In this document: positions 1 through 6,408 of the stretch, one piece after another
Position numbering within the stretch: the first letter of the stretch is position 1
How the letters are laid out: every line of letters starts with the position of its first letter
Source of the DNA: an uncultured Actinomycetes bacterium
GTDB lineage: Bacteria; Actinomycetota; Actinomycetes; S36-B12
NCBI GenBank assembly: GCA_905181745.1
Contig: CAJIYV010000061.1
Location: 1-13,410, forward strand
Reading direction: 5' to 3'
DNA length: 13,410 bases
The notes under the pieces: generated by a model
What the model was told of the DNA's origin: nothing
Databases searched by the model: none
Seen by the model: only the letters and a program-made list of their open reading frames with translations
Made by a program: the position numbers and the translations under genes

Positions 1-240
1 CGCCACTACTGCATCGGGGCTGAGTGCGGCCAAGGATTGGAGCCATTCGGATTTGGTTTTTTGTCCCGGCACCATGTGTAAATCTGAAATATGGAGCACA
101 CGAAGTGAATCTTGATCTGGCGGCAGGATGGGAACTTCAATTCGACGGAGGGTGAATCTTCTAGTTTCAAGGTGGGCGTACGCCAAGGCGGCCAGGCCCG
201 TTGCGGTAAAGGCCGCGAGAGCTTTTCGGGTTGACACCAT
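1..240 (-). CDS. Metallophosphoesterase, N-terminal part (cut by window edge)
   Basis: The reverse strand from the ATG at 240 is open to the left edge, giving 80 residues. They start MVSTRKALAAFTATGLAALA, a hydrophobic N-terminus that may be a membrane anchor or signal. The segment LRVLHISDLHMVPGQ follows; its D-x-H motif is the first metal-binding motif of calcineurin-like metallophosphoesterases, and the downstream SPDAVVA fits the strand leading to the next metal ligand (the GD motif lies beyond the edge). As I recall it, this matches the N-terminus of M. tuberculosis Rv3683, which also lies beside ponA2. The substrate is unknown in this family. The gene is divergent from the GatB/YqeY gene with a 45 bp gap. 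GTG at 237 is an alternative start. A different reverse frame over the same bases is a shadow. Confidence 0.85.
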   Translation of the reverse strand, partial: MVSTRKALAAFTATGLAALAYAHLETRRFTLRRIEVPILPPDQDSLRVLHISDLHMVPGQKTKSEWLQSLAALSPDAVVA

Positions 241-285
241 GTGACCATGTTCCCACTCGTTGTGTGAAGGTGGAACAATGCCCAC

Positions 286-753
286 ATGTCGACAGAACTC
301 AAACCCCAACTTCAAGCAGATTTAACCATTTCAATCAAGGCGCGTGATGAACTCAAGTCAGCGACATTGCGCATGGTCCTTAGCGCGATCACCAATGAAG
401 AAGTTGCCGGAAAAGAGGTCAAGGTACTCACTGATGAAGAAGTACTCACCGTACTTGCACGTGAGGCAAAGAAGCGTCGTGAAAGTGCGACCGCCTACAC
501 CCAAGCTCACCGCCCCGAGCTGGCCGCGCGTGAAAACTCCGAACTTGAAGTGATCTCGCTATACCTGCCGGCACAATTAAGTGAGGCCGAACTGGAAGCA
601 ATAGTGGCTTCCGCAGCAACGCAGGTAGCTGGAAGTGGCGCTACCGGTGGAGCGGCCATGGGCGCCGTAATGAAAATTGTTCAGCCCCAGGTTAAGGGCC
701 GTGCGGATGGAGGAGTGGTTGCCGGGTTAGTTAAAAAAGCCTTAGAAAGTTAA
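286..753 (+). CDS. GatB/YqeY-domain protein
   Basis: This is a 155-residue protein, the usual length for stand-alone YqeY proteins. It has the family's N-terminal helical pattern (ELKPQLQADL, then TLRMVLSAI, EEVAGKEV, VLAREAKKRRESA) and the C-terminal half with the GAAMGAVMKIV and KGRADGGVV segments. These resemble the tail domain of GatB, the tRNA-binding part of the Glu-tRNA(Gln)/Asp-tRNA(Asn) amidotransferase. The stand-alone proteins have no settled function; a role with tRNA or translation is inferred only from that homology. The ATG at 286 has a Shine-Dalgarno-like GAAGGTGG about 11 nt upstream. The TAA at 751-753 overlaps the stop codon of the convergent penicillin-binding protein gene, since TTAA at 750-753 reads TAA on both strands. 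Confidence 0.9.
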   Translation: MSTELKPQLQADLTISIKARDELKSATLRMVLSAITNEEVAGKEVKVLTDEEVLTVLAREAKKRRESATAYTQAHRPELAARENSELEVISLYLPAQLSEAELEAIVASAATQVAGSGATGGAAMGAVMKIVQPQVKGRADGGVVAGLVKKALES

Positions 754-3023
754 GGAACAAGATTTTCGTCAGGGTCTTCTGTGGGCGCGGGATTCTCAAA
801 AAACCCTTCTTCAGCGGGCGCCTGACCTTCAGCGGCTGCCGGATCATCACTCGGGGCCAATAGTGAGCTCGGATCAGAATTATCAAATGTTGTTTCGCTT
901 TCGGCGATGAAAACCTCTCCGTTGGAATCTATTTTCGGATCTTGGTACGGCGCCACCGTGAATTCGGTACGCAAATCAAAATTTGCAATCGGCAAATTAG
1001 CTGAAGCGCTCAGCATTGATTCTTTCCAAATGGGCCCAGGAAGTGTTCCGCCGTACACCTGTCGGTAGTACTTACCGTTAATGGTGATGTCTTTCAAGGG
1101 GAATGCGTAACCACCGCGCGGGTCACCCACCCACGCGGCCGCGGCGACCTGGGGTGTGTATCCGGCAAACCAGACGGCTGCTGAATCATTGGTAGTCCCC
1201 GTCTTTCCTGCAGCAGGACGGTCTCCAAGGTTCATGGGAGCACCCGTGCGACCCGGGATATTTCCGTCCACCACACCGTTAAGCATCACGGTGACCCCGT
1301 CTGCAACCGAACGATCCAAAATTTGGCGACAATCACCGTCGGGCACAGAAAGCTTAGCGCCGTCCCGATTTCGGATCTCGAGTATGGGAACGGGCTCGCA
1401 GTAGCGCCCATGCGCTGCAAAGGTTGCATACGCATTTGCAAGGGATAGAGGCGCAATTTCCATGGTTCCCAAAGTGAATGAAGGAACGCGGAGAAGGGGC
1501 TCGCCATTACCCAAAGTGACTCCGAGCGATTCGGCAATTGCTGCAGGGCGGCAAATCCCGGTGCGCTCCTCGATCGCCATGAAGTAGGTATTGGTGGAAT
1601 AAGCCGTTGCTTGGGGCATGTTCAGGGTGCCTGAGGTAGTGGAGTTACGAACAGTCACTGGTTCGTAAATTGCACCGGTGTCGCAGTTTTTGAAGTCAGT
1701 GAACGTATTAGGGCTAGGGGAACTTATGTATTCGTTAGGAGAGATACCCGCTTCCAGCGCTGCCGCAAGCGTGAAGATCTTAAAAGTCGATCCAGCCTGC
1801 ATCCCGATGGTGCCGCCCATGCTCTGGGGGGCGTTGTAGTTGTAGGTGGTCTTGCCCGTACCGCTAGTTCCCCATTCTCGGTTTTGGGTCATAGCAATTA
1901 TCTGCCCCGTCCCAGGTTGGACCATTGAGATCGCTGCCGCTTTTCTACTATCGTCATCAATGGGAATTTTCGACTCAACGATTTCGGTTACGGATTTTTG
2001 AACGGTTGGATCAATAGTTGTTGTAATGGTGTAGCCGCCTCGGCGAAGAAAAGCTTCTCTAGCTTCAGGGGTGTCACCGAAAACCTCATTCTCGCGGATT
2101 GATTGTAAAACGTAATCACAGAAGAACGGTGCGTAGCTCGAGGTGCATCCATTGGTCACCCGGGTCGGATTCAACAGCGACTGCATCGGAATTTTTTGGG
2201 CCCGCTCAGAGTCCGCTTGCGAGATGTAGCCCGAGGAAGCCATTCGGCCTAGCACCACATTGCGCCGCTCGGCAGAAAACTCCGGATTACGAATTGGGTC
2301 GTAAGCAGTTGGGCGCTGAACAATTCCCGCGAGGGTTGCAGCCTCTGCCAGAGTCAGGTCTGCAGCTGGTTTTGAAAAGTAGCGCCGTGAGGCAGCTTCA
2401 ATACCGTAGGCACCGGATCCGAAGTAAGCGATATTGAGATATCGAGCGAGGATCTCACCTTTTGTGAATCGCTTTTCCAAAGCTAATGCCAACCGCACTT
2501 CTTTAATCTTGCGCGTCGAGCTGTTTCCGCGCGCGGCATCAAGTTCTTCGGCGCTGGTCGCCTGGTTCACGAGGACATTTTTGATGTACTGCATGGTCAA
2601 GGTTGAGGCACCCTCGGAGATCTCACCGGAGCTAGCGTTTGATGCCGCGGCACGGACTATCCCGCGGAAGTCCACGCCATTATGCTCAAGGAAGCGGGAG
2701 TCTTCAACCGAAATCGTGGCTTGGCGCATGATCGGTGCAATGCTGTCCAGGGGGACTTCAATCCGATTTTGATAATAGATCGTTGCCAGCACGGAGCCAT
2801 CGGAGGCCAGGATCACGCTTCGCTCAGGCAGCGGTGGGGTGTTCAGTTCCTCAGGCAGGGACTCGAAATCCCGAACAAGGTCACGGGTCAGGACACCGAG
2901 GCTTCCGGCAAATGGGATGAGCATGAGGCCCACTAGGACTCCGGCCAGGACTGAAATGGCCACGATTGCACCAATAATGGCCGAAATCCGGCCAGCTGTG
3001 ACTTTTCTATGGGGCATGTTCAT
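750..3023 (-). CDS. ponA2: Class A penicillin-binding protein (transglycosylase/transpeptidase), PonA2-like
   Basis: This bifunctional peptidoglycan synthase has 757 residues from the ATG at 3023. It starts with a short cytoplasmic stretch and one membrane segment (about residues 10-40). The GT51 glycosyltransferase domain follows, with EDSRFLEHNGVDFRG (catalytic Glu near residue 107) and EGASTLTMQYIKN. The transpeptidase domain has STFK (nucleophile Ser near 412), STN (near 476) and KTGTT (near 607). The tail from about residue 720 is rich in Asp, Glu, Pro and Ala. M. tuberculosis PonA2 has a C-terminal PASTA domain; I see none here. The position beside a whiB4-type gene and a metallophosphoesterase matches mycobacteria. 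The start is uncertain: ATG 3023 or ATG 3017 fit the membrane topology and the promoter, while an in-frame TTG at 3083 has a GGAG 9 nt upstream. The 3' end overlaps the GatB/YqeY gene by 4 bp. Confidence 0.9.
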   Translation of the reverse strand: MNMPHRKVTAGRISAIIGAIVAISVLAGVLVGLMLIPFAGSLGVLTRDLVRDFESLPEELNTPPLPERSVILASDGSVLATIYYQNRIEVPLDSIAPIMRQATISVEDSRFLEHNGVDFRGIVRAAASNASSGEISEGASTLTMQYIKNVLVNQATSAEELDAARGNSSTRKIKEVRLALALEKRFTKGEILARYLNIAYFGSGAYGIEAASRRYFSKPAADLTLAEAATLAGIVQRPTAYDPIRNPEFSAERRNVVLGRMASSGYISQADSERAQKIPMQSLLNPTRVTNGCTSSYAPFFCDYVLQSIRENEVFGDTPEAREAFLRRGGYTITTTIDPTVQKSVTEIVESKIPIDDDSRKAAAISMVQPGTGQIIAMTQNREWGTSGTGKTTYNYNAPQSMGGTIGMQAGSTFKIFTLAAALEAGISPNEYISSPSPNTFTDFKNCDTGAIYEPVTVRNSTTSGTLNMPQATAYSTNTYFMAIEERTGICRPAAIAESLGVTLGNGEPLLRVPSFTLGTMEIAPLSLANAYATFAAHGRYCEPVPILEIRNRDGAKLSVPDGDCRQILDRSVADGVTVMLNGVVDGNIPGRTGAPMNLGDRPAAGKTGTTNDSAAVWFAGYTPQVAAAAWVGDPRGGYAFPLKDITINGKYYRQVYGGTLPGPIWKESMLSASANLPIANFDLRTEFTVAPYQDPKIDSNGEVFIAESETTFDNSDPSSLLAPSDDPAAAEGQAPAEEGFFENPAPTEDPDENLVP

Positions 3024-3026
3024 CAG

Positions 3027-3061
3027 ACGACAAGGGTACGTTCCTCGTTCCCGAATTCCAA
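3027..3061 (-). promoter_or_regulatory. Candidate promoter of the penicillin-binding protein gene
   Basis: On the reverse strand TTGGAA (3056-3061) is followed after 17 nt by TACCCT (3033-3038), and the ATG at 3023 begins 9 nt further on. No Shine-Dalgarno sequence lies close to that ATG, so transcription could start at or very near the start codon. The same stretch also contains GAAC followed after 17 nt by CGTCTGA, which resembles the AAC / CGTC promoters of cell-envelope-stress ECF sigma factors (Streptomyces SigE type). Which reading is used cannot be settled from the sequence. Confidence 0.4.
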
Positions 3062-3148
3062 AGGCATCCTTGGAATGGGCCAATTTCCTGAACTCCAGGG
3101 AAAGATTTTGGTAAGAAATTTGTGCAGATATTGGTTAATTTATGTAGA

Positions 3149-3174
3149 GGTGGGTTTCCACTGCGCGAAGCGCT
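3149..3174. repeat. Two adjacent small inverted repeats in the ponA2-whiB spacer
   Basis: GTGG (3150-3153) and CCAC (3158-3161) flank a 4 nt loop. Immediately afterwards GCGC (3163-3166) and GCGC (3170-3173) flank GAA, overlapping the 8 bp palindrome AAGCGCTT. They lie about 30 bp upstream of the whiB -35 box. The arms are short, so a regulator-binding site is possible but not shown. Confidence 0.3.
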
Positions 3175-3203
3175 TGTGCAAAATTTCCCAAAATAAAAAA
3201 CTA

Positions 3204-3232
3204 TTGACTAGAGGGTGCGGGCGGAGCATAGT
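3204..3232 (+). promoter_or_regulatory. Promoter of the whiB-family gene
   Basis: TTGACT (3204-3209), a 17 nt spacer, and CATAGT (3227-3232) form a good SigA-type promoter pointing at the whiB gene. The expected transcription start near 3239 leaves a leader of about 70 nt before the ATG at 3311. This is the best -35/-10 pair with conventional leader spacing in the window. Confidence 0.6.
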
Positions 3233-3262
3233 TTGGCTCGTACAAGAAGTGACTTGCCGATA

Positions 3263-3286
3263 TGCCCTGGGGTAATCCATAGGGCA
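3263..3286 (+). promoter_or_regulatory. Hairpin in the whiB leader
   Basis: TGCCCT (3263-3268) and AGGGCA (3281-3286) are perfect complements around a 12 nt loop, ending 7 nt before the GAGGAG Shine-Dalgarno sequence at 3294-3299. It would form in the untranslated leader and might influence ribosome access or mRNA stability. It lacks a U-run, so it is not an intrinsic terminator. Confidence 0.4.
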
Positions 3287-3310
3287 ACTAACTGAGGAGT
3301 GTGCAGTCAT

Positions 3311-3622
3311 ATGTCGACAGCAACCGAATGGGCCATCCAAGCAGCCTGCCGCGATACAGATCCGGACACACTTTTTGTTCAGGGTGCGGCACAAAATAGA
3401 GTTAAGGCGATTTGTCTTGGATGCGATGTGCGCACCGAGTGCCTGTCTGACGCACTAGACAACCGGGTTGAATTCGGCGTCTGGGGCGGAATGACCGAGC
3501 GGGAGCGCCGTGCACTACTGCGCCGCCGGCCCAATGTTGGTTCTTGGCGGGAACTACTTATGAGTGCTCAAAACGAGTATGAACGCCAATCTTTTCTGAG
3601 TGCGACTGATCGCGCCTCGTAA
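3311..3622 (+). CDS. whiB4: WhiB-family iron-sulfur transcriptional regulator, WhiB4/WblA type
   Basis: The 103-residue protein has the four cluster-ligand cysteines Cys13, Cys35, Cys38 and Cys44 (C...CxxCx5C) for a redox- or NO-sensitive [4Fe-4S] cluster. The WhiB turn GVWGGMTERERRALLRRRP follows. The segments DTDPDTLFVQGAAQ and SDALDNRVEFGVWGG closely match my memory of M. tuberculosis WhiB4 (WblA in Streptomyces), and the location between ponA2 and the two ArsA-like genes is the same. WhiB4 is linked to oxidative-stress control, and WblA represses antibiotic production and affects development. The ATG at 3311 has GAGGAG ending 11 nt upstream; an in-frame GTG at 3299 overlaps that site and is less likely. 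It has its own promoter and a leader hairpin. Its stop abuts the convergent ATPase gene with no gap. Confidence 0.92.
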   Translation: MSTATEWAIQAACRDTDPDTLFVQGAAQNRVKAICLGCDVRTECLSDALDNRVEFGVWGGMTERERRALLRRRPNVGSWRELLMSAQNEYERQSFLSATDRAS

Positions 3623-4750
3623 TTACCAGTTAATTTCTTGATTGGCGAGGGCGGCGCCTATTTCACGCAGGCCCTCCAAATCGTGAACGTCTTGAGTCAT
3701 TGCGGGAACTGGTTGAGCGGGAACGCTCGGATGCGCCGCCGTGAAGCGCGAGGCAAGGTGCTTTTGCCGTCCTTTAATTTCCATCCGCTCCGCATGCAAT
3801 CCCAGTAATGCAGCAGTGAGAGCCCCCGTGTTTTCAGCAGTAAGTTTTTGAGCGGCGGCCATTACTTGGTCTTGGGTTAGTCCAGTTTCCGGAACTTCCT
3901 GGACTCGATTCAGGATCAGCCCACCGAGTGGCATCTCGTCTTGATTGAGTCGCTCCACAAAGTATGCAGCCTCGCGGAGCGCGTCACGCTCGGGAACCGC
4001 TACCACAATAAATGCGGTCCCCGAGTCTTTGAGGAGCGCGTAGGTTGCATCAGCTCGCTCACGGAAGCCTCCGAAGGTTGTATCAATTGCTGCGACGAAA
4101 TTCCCGACATCAGCGAGTACTTGAGTACCCAAGAGTTTGCTCAAAACATTGGTAAAGATTCCGAAGCCCAGGGCTGCGATCCGACCGATACCACGGCCGG
4201 CACCTCGTGCAGGTGCGGTCAGGATTCGAATGAACCGCCCGTCAAGAAATGACCCAAGACGTGCGGGGGCATCAAGGAAATCAAGTGCATTTCGACTGGG
4301 GGGCGTGTCAACGACGATCAAATCCCACTGCGAATCGTCAGCACGTAATTGCCCTAGTTTCTCCATGGCCATGTATTCTTGGGTTCCAGCGAAGGACGAA
4401 GAGAGAGCTTGATAAAAAGGATTACTCAAAATTTGCTGAGCTCGTTCAGGGTCGCTGTGAGACTGGACAACCTCGTCAAAGGTGCGCTTCATGTCAAGCA
4501 TCATTGCGCTTAATGAACCGTTGGGAATTCCAGGAACGGGTCTCGGCGTGTTATCTAGTTCCGTCAGTCCCATCGCCTGTGCGAGCCTGCGGGCAGGATC
4601 AATTGTGAGTACACATACATTTCGGCCGAGTTCCGCTGCGCGAAGCCCCAAGGCGGCAGCCGTAGTAGTTTTCCCTACCCCACCAGCTCCAGTGCAGACA
4701 ATTATGTGCTTGGTGGGGTCGGTAAGAATTGCATCGATATCTAATGTCAC
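3623..4750 (-). CDS. ArsA/Get3-like ATPase, second gene of the pair (Rv3680-like)
   Basis: This is a 375-residue SIMIBI-class P-loop ATPase. The P-loop is GAGGVGKTT (residues 21-29), followed by VLTIDPARRLAQAMG and the switch II motif VVDTPPSRNALDFLDAP. The deviant Walker A signature lysine (the first K in GKGGxGK) is replaced by Ala22, while the P-loop Lys27 is kept. M. tuberculosis Rv3680 shows the same change as I recall it. Rv3679/Rv3680 have been described as Get3-like BagA/BagB. There is no arsB, arsR or arsC nearby, so arsenite export is unlikely. A role in handling membrane or stress-related proteins is inferred. The GTG start at 4750 lies 1 nt after the stop of the upstream ATPase gene, with GAGGGG 7 nt before it, so the two are translationally coupled. 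Its stop touches that of whiB. Confidence 0.88.
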   Translation of the reverse strand: MTLDIDAILTDPTKHIIVCTGAGGVGKTTTAAALGLRAAELGRNVCVLTIDPARRLAQAMGLTELDNTPRPVPGIPNGSLSAMMLDMKRTFDEVVQSHSDPERAQQILSNPFYQALSSSFAGTQEYMAMEKLGQLRADDSQWDLIVVDTPPSRNALDFLDAPARLGSFLDGRFIRILTAPARGAGRGIGRIAALGFGIFTNVLSKLLGTQVLADVGNFVAAIDTTFGGFRERADATYALLKDSGTAFIVVAVPERDALREAAYFVERLNQDEMPLGGLILNRVQEVPETGLTQDQVMAAAQKLTAENTGALTAALLGLHAERMEIKGRQKHLASRFTAAHPSVPAQPVPAMTQDVHDLEGLREIGAALANQEINW

Positions 4751-4751
4751 G

Positions 4752-5741
4752 TTATTGCCCCTCGCCGATTCCGTGAGCGGTCATAATTGTGGCAAGTTCA
4801 TAGAGTGCCCCCAAATCAATTCCACCAGGGAGTAGTGGGAGAACAAAGAGTGGAAGTTCCTGCTCGGTTAAGCGTTGCAATTCATTTACTTCTAAATCAA
4901 CCCGCTCAGCATGATCACTCGCTTCGGCCAGTAAGACGTCAACTAATTGCCTACTGGGAGCGAGCCCTGATCTCGCGATTTGAGTTTCAATTTCAGCTGC
5001 GGGAAGTTGACCTGTTAGAGCGAGTGCGCGCTGCTGGGCATTGAGTTGGGGTGGTCTGGTCATGTTGACAAAGATCCCGCCGACAGGAAGGCCTGCCTGT
5101 TCAAGTTCGGTCACGCCATCGAGAGTTTCCTGGACCGGCATCTCTTCCAGGAGAGTCACGAGGTGAATAGTTGTCTGCTCTGATGCGATCACGCTCATCA
5201 CAGAATCCGCATGCGACTTGATGGGTCCCACCTTGGCAAGGCCAGACACTTCAGAGTTGACATTCAAAAATCGAGCGATGCGCCCGGTGGGCGGAGCATC
5301 AAGAATCACAAAGTCGTAGGCATTGTCTTGCTTTTTTTCTTTACGTTTAACAACTTCACAAGCCTTGCCGGTTAGCAGAACATCACGCAAGCCTGGCGCA
5401 ATTGTTGTGGCAAAATCCACTGCACCCATCTTGCTCAGTGCCGATCCGGCACGACGAAGTTTGTAAAACATTTCGAGGTAATCTAGGAGTGCATCCTCAG
5501 TGTCTACGGCGAGTGCCCACACTTCACCTCCGCCAGCCGCTACTGCGATCTTGCGTTCCTCATAGGGTAATGGAGGGGTGTCAAAAAGTTGGGCAATTCC
5601 CTGCCGACCTTCAACTTCCATGAGTAGGGTTCGATGCCCACCTTTGGCCAGTGCAATAGCTAGAGCCGCGGCGATTGTGGTCTTCCCAGTTCCGCCCTTG
5701 CCGGATACAACATGAAGTGTGACTTCCGGCCAATATTGCAC
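4752..5741 (-). CDS. ArsA/Get3-like ATPase, first gene of the pair (Rv3679-like)
   Basis: The 329-residue ATPase has a canonical deviant Walker A motif GKGGTGKTT (residues 14-22, signature Lys15 and P-loop Lys20), then LLMEVEGRQGIAQLFDTPPLPYEE and the switch II motif VILDAPPTGRIARFL. MFYKLRRAGSALSKMGAVDFATTIAPGLRD lies between in two conserved blocks. It closely resembles Rv3679 from M. tuberculosis. I see no CxxC zinc motif like that of eukaryotic Get3. It probably forms a heterodimer with the next gene's product, which lacks the signature lysine. The start is GTG 5741; there is no clear Shine-Dalgarno sequence, but TAAAGT lies exactly 6 nt upstream, which suggests a leaderless mRNA. It is divergent from the DUF4177 gene. 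Confidence 0.88.
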   Translation of the reverse strand: MQYWPEVTLHVVSGKGGTGKTTIAAALAIALAKGGHRTLLMEVEGRQGIAQLFDTPPLPYEERKIAVAAGGGEVWALAVDTEDALLDYLEMFYKLRRAGSALSKMGAVDFATTIAPGLRDVLLTGKACEVVKRKEKKQDNAYDFVILDAPPTGRIARFLNVNSEVSGLAKVGPIKSHADSVMSVIASEQTTIHLVTLLEEMPVQETLDGVTELEQAGLPVGGIFVNMTRPPQLNAQQRALALTGQLPAAEIETQIARSGLAPSRQLVDVLLAEASDHAERVDLEVNELQRLTEQELPLFVLPLLPGGIDLGALYELATIMTAHGIGEGQ

Positions 5742-5747
5742 TAGTTC

Positions 5748-5753
5748 ACTTTA
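5748..5753 (-). promoter_or_regulatory. -10 box of a probable leaderless promoter (ATPase operon)
   Basis: On the reverse strand TAAAGT is followed by 6 nt and then the GTG start codon at 5741, so transcription would begin at about the start codon. No convincing -35 hexamer is seen at 17-18 nt. It sits 16 bp from the oppositely oriented -10 box at 5770. Confidence 0.45.
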
Positions 5754-5769
5754 CTCACTCTGTCCACGT

Positions 5770-5775
5770 TACGCT
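5770..5775 (+). promoter_or_regulatory. -10 box of a probable leaderless promoter (DUF4177-RidA operon)
   Basis: TACGCT is followed by 6 nt and the ATG at 5782, and no Shine-Dalgarno sequence precedes that ATG. The -35 position would fall at 5745-5752, on top of the -10 box of the divergent ATPase operon. The -35 match is poor (TTCACT with a 19 nt spacer is the best I see). Confidence 0.45.
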
Positions 5776-5781
5776 CACCCC

Positions 5782-5937
5782 ATGACAAACTGGGAATATG
5801 CCACCGTGCCGCTCTTGGTTCACGCAACCAAGCAAATTCTGGACACTTGGGGAGAAGATGGGTGGGAATTGGTTCAAGTTGTGCCAGGACCAAACCCCGA
5901 CAATATGGTCGCCTACCTTAAGCGCCCGAGAAGCTAA
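5782..5937 (+). CDS. Small DUF4177-type protein
   Basis: This is a 51-residue protein: MTNWEYATVPLL, then HATKQILDTWGEDGWELVQV and a C-terminal MVAYLKRP. The W-x-Y, GxDGWELV-like and AYLKRP segments are characteristic of the short DUF4177 family. A near-identical small protein sits between RidA and the ArsA-like gene in mycobacteria. Function is unknown. The ATG at 5782 is chosen because homologues begin at MTxWEY and a -10 box lies 6 nt upstream. An in-frame ATG at 5719 would reach into the divergent ATPase gene and is rejected. It is the first gene of the operon and ends 12 nt before the RidA-like start. Confidence 0.85.
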   Translation: MTNWEYATVPLLVHATKQILDTWGEDGWELVQVVPGPNPDNMVAYLKRPRS

Positions 5938-5949
5938 GGGGTTTAACAC

Positions 5950-6405
5950 ATGTCGGTAGTTGAAGACCGTCTCGCCGAACTTGGACTAAGTGTGCCTGAA
6001 GTCACAGCCCCGCTCGCCTCTTATGTGCCCGCAGTGATCAGTGGCTCATATGTATACACATCAGGACAACTGCCGTTTATCTCCGGAGCACTCCAGGCAA
6101 CTGGGCGGCTTGGCTCCGAGATTGAGGTTGATGAAGGCGTATCACTCGCTCAGATTTGTGGGCTGAATGCGATCGCTGCTGTGAAAAGTGTAATCGGTGA
6201 TCTGGATCGCGTTGTTCAGGTAGTCCGTGTGACTGGGTTTGTTGCGTCAACACCAGAATTCACTTCCCAACCCGCGGTCATTAACGGTGCGAGTAATTTG
6301 CTGGGTGCCGCTTTTGGCGGGGCTCATTCACGTTCAGCAGTGGGTGTTGCTCAACTTCCGCTGGGAGCCCCGGTCGAAATTGACATGATTGTTGAGTTCA
6401 AGTAG
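5950..6405 (+). CDS. RidA/YjgF-family protein
   Basis: The 151-residue protein has the RidA fold pattern: YVPAVISGSYVYTSGQLPF, then GLNAIAAVKSVIGDLDRVVQ, GFVAS and the C-terminal HSRSAVGVAQLPLGAPVEID. Arg128 in RSAVGVAQLP corresponds to the conserved catalytic or carboxylate-binding arginine. RidA deaminates reactive enamine/imine intermediates made by PLP enzymes. This protein belongs to the longer subgroup (about 150 rather than 130 residues) with LPLGAPVE in place of LPRGALVE, so RidA activity itself is not certain. The ATG at 5950 follows AAGGGG at a suitable distance. The NUDIX gene starts 3 nt after its stop. Confidence 0.88.
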   Translation: MSVVEDRLAELGLSVPEVTAPLASYVPAVISGSYVYTSGQLPFISGALQATGRLGSEIEVDEGVSLAQICGLNAIAAVKSVIGDLDRVVQVVRVTGFVASTPEFTSQPAVINGASNLLGAAFGGAHSRSAVGVAQLPLGAPVEIDMIVEFK

Positions 6406-6408
6406 CGC

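Noticed and set aside
241..285. Half Crp-like site TGTGA (262-266) in the metallophosphoesterase/GatB-YqeY spacer
   Set aside because: The second half (TCACA after 6 nt) is absent, so it is not a credible Crp site.
6..302. Reverse-strand open frame of 98 codons at the left end
   Set aside because: It is a shadow of the metallophosphoesterase frame, which has the LHISDLH motif; this frame has no recognisable motif and overlaps the GatB/YqeY start.
2099..2936. Several plus-strand open frames opposite the penicillin-binding protein gene
   Set aside because: They lie antisense to conserved GT51 and membrane-anchor coding sequence and have no plausible protein features.
3024..3083. Longer ponA2-like start at TTG 3083
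   Set aside because: It adds 20 polar residues not expected before the membrane anchor. The GGAG at 9 nt makes it possible, but the promoter right before ATG 3023 argues for the shorter form.
3623..5741. Arsenite export function for the ArsA-like pair
   Set aside because: No arsB, arsC, arsD or arsR gene is present, the neighbourhood is the conserved whiB4 region, and the sequences resemble the non-arsenic mycobacterial pair.
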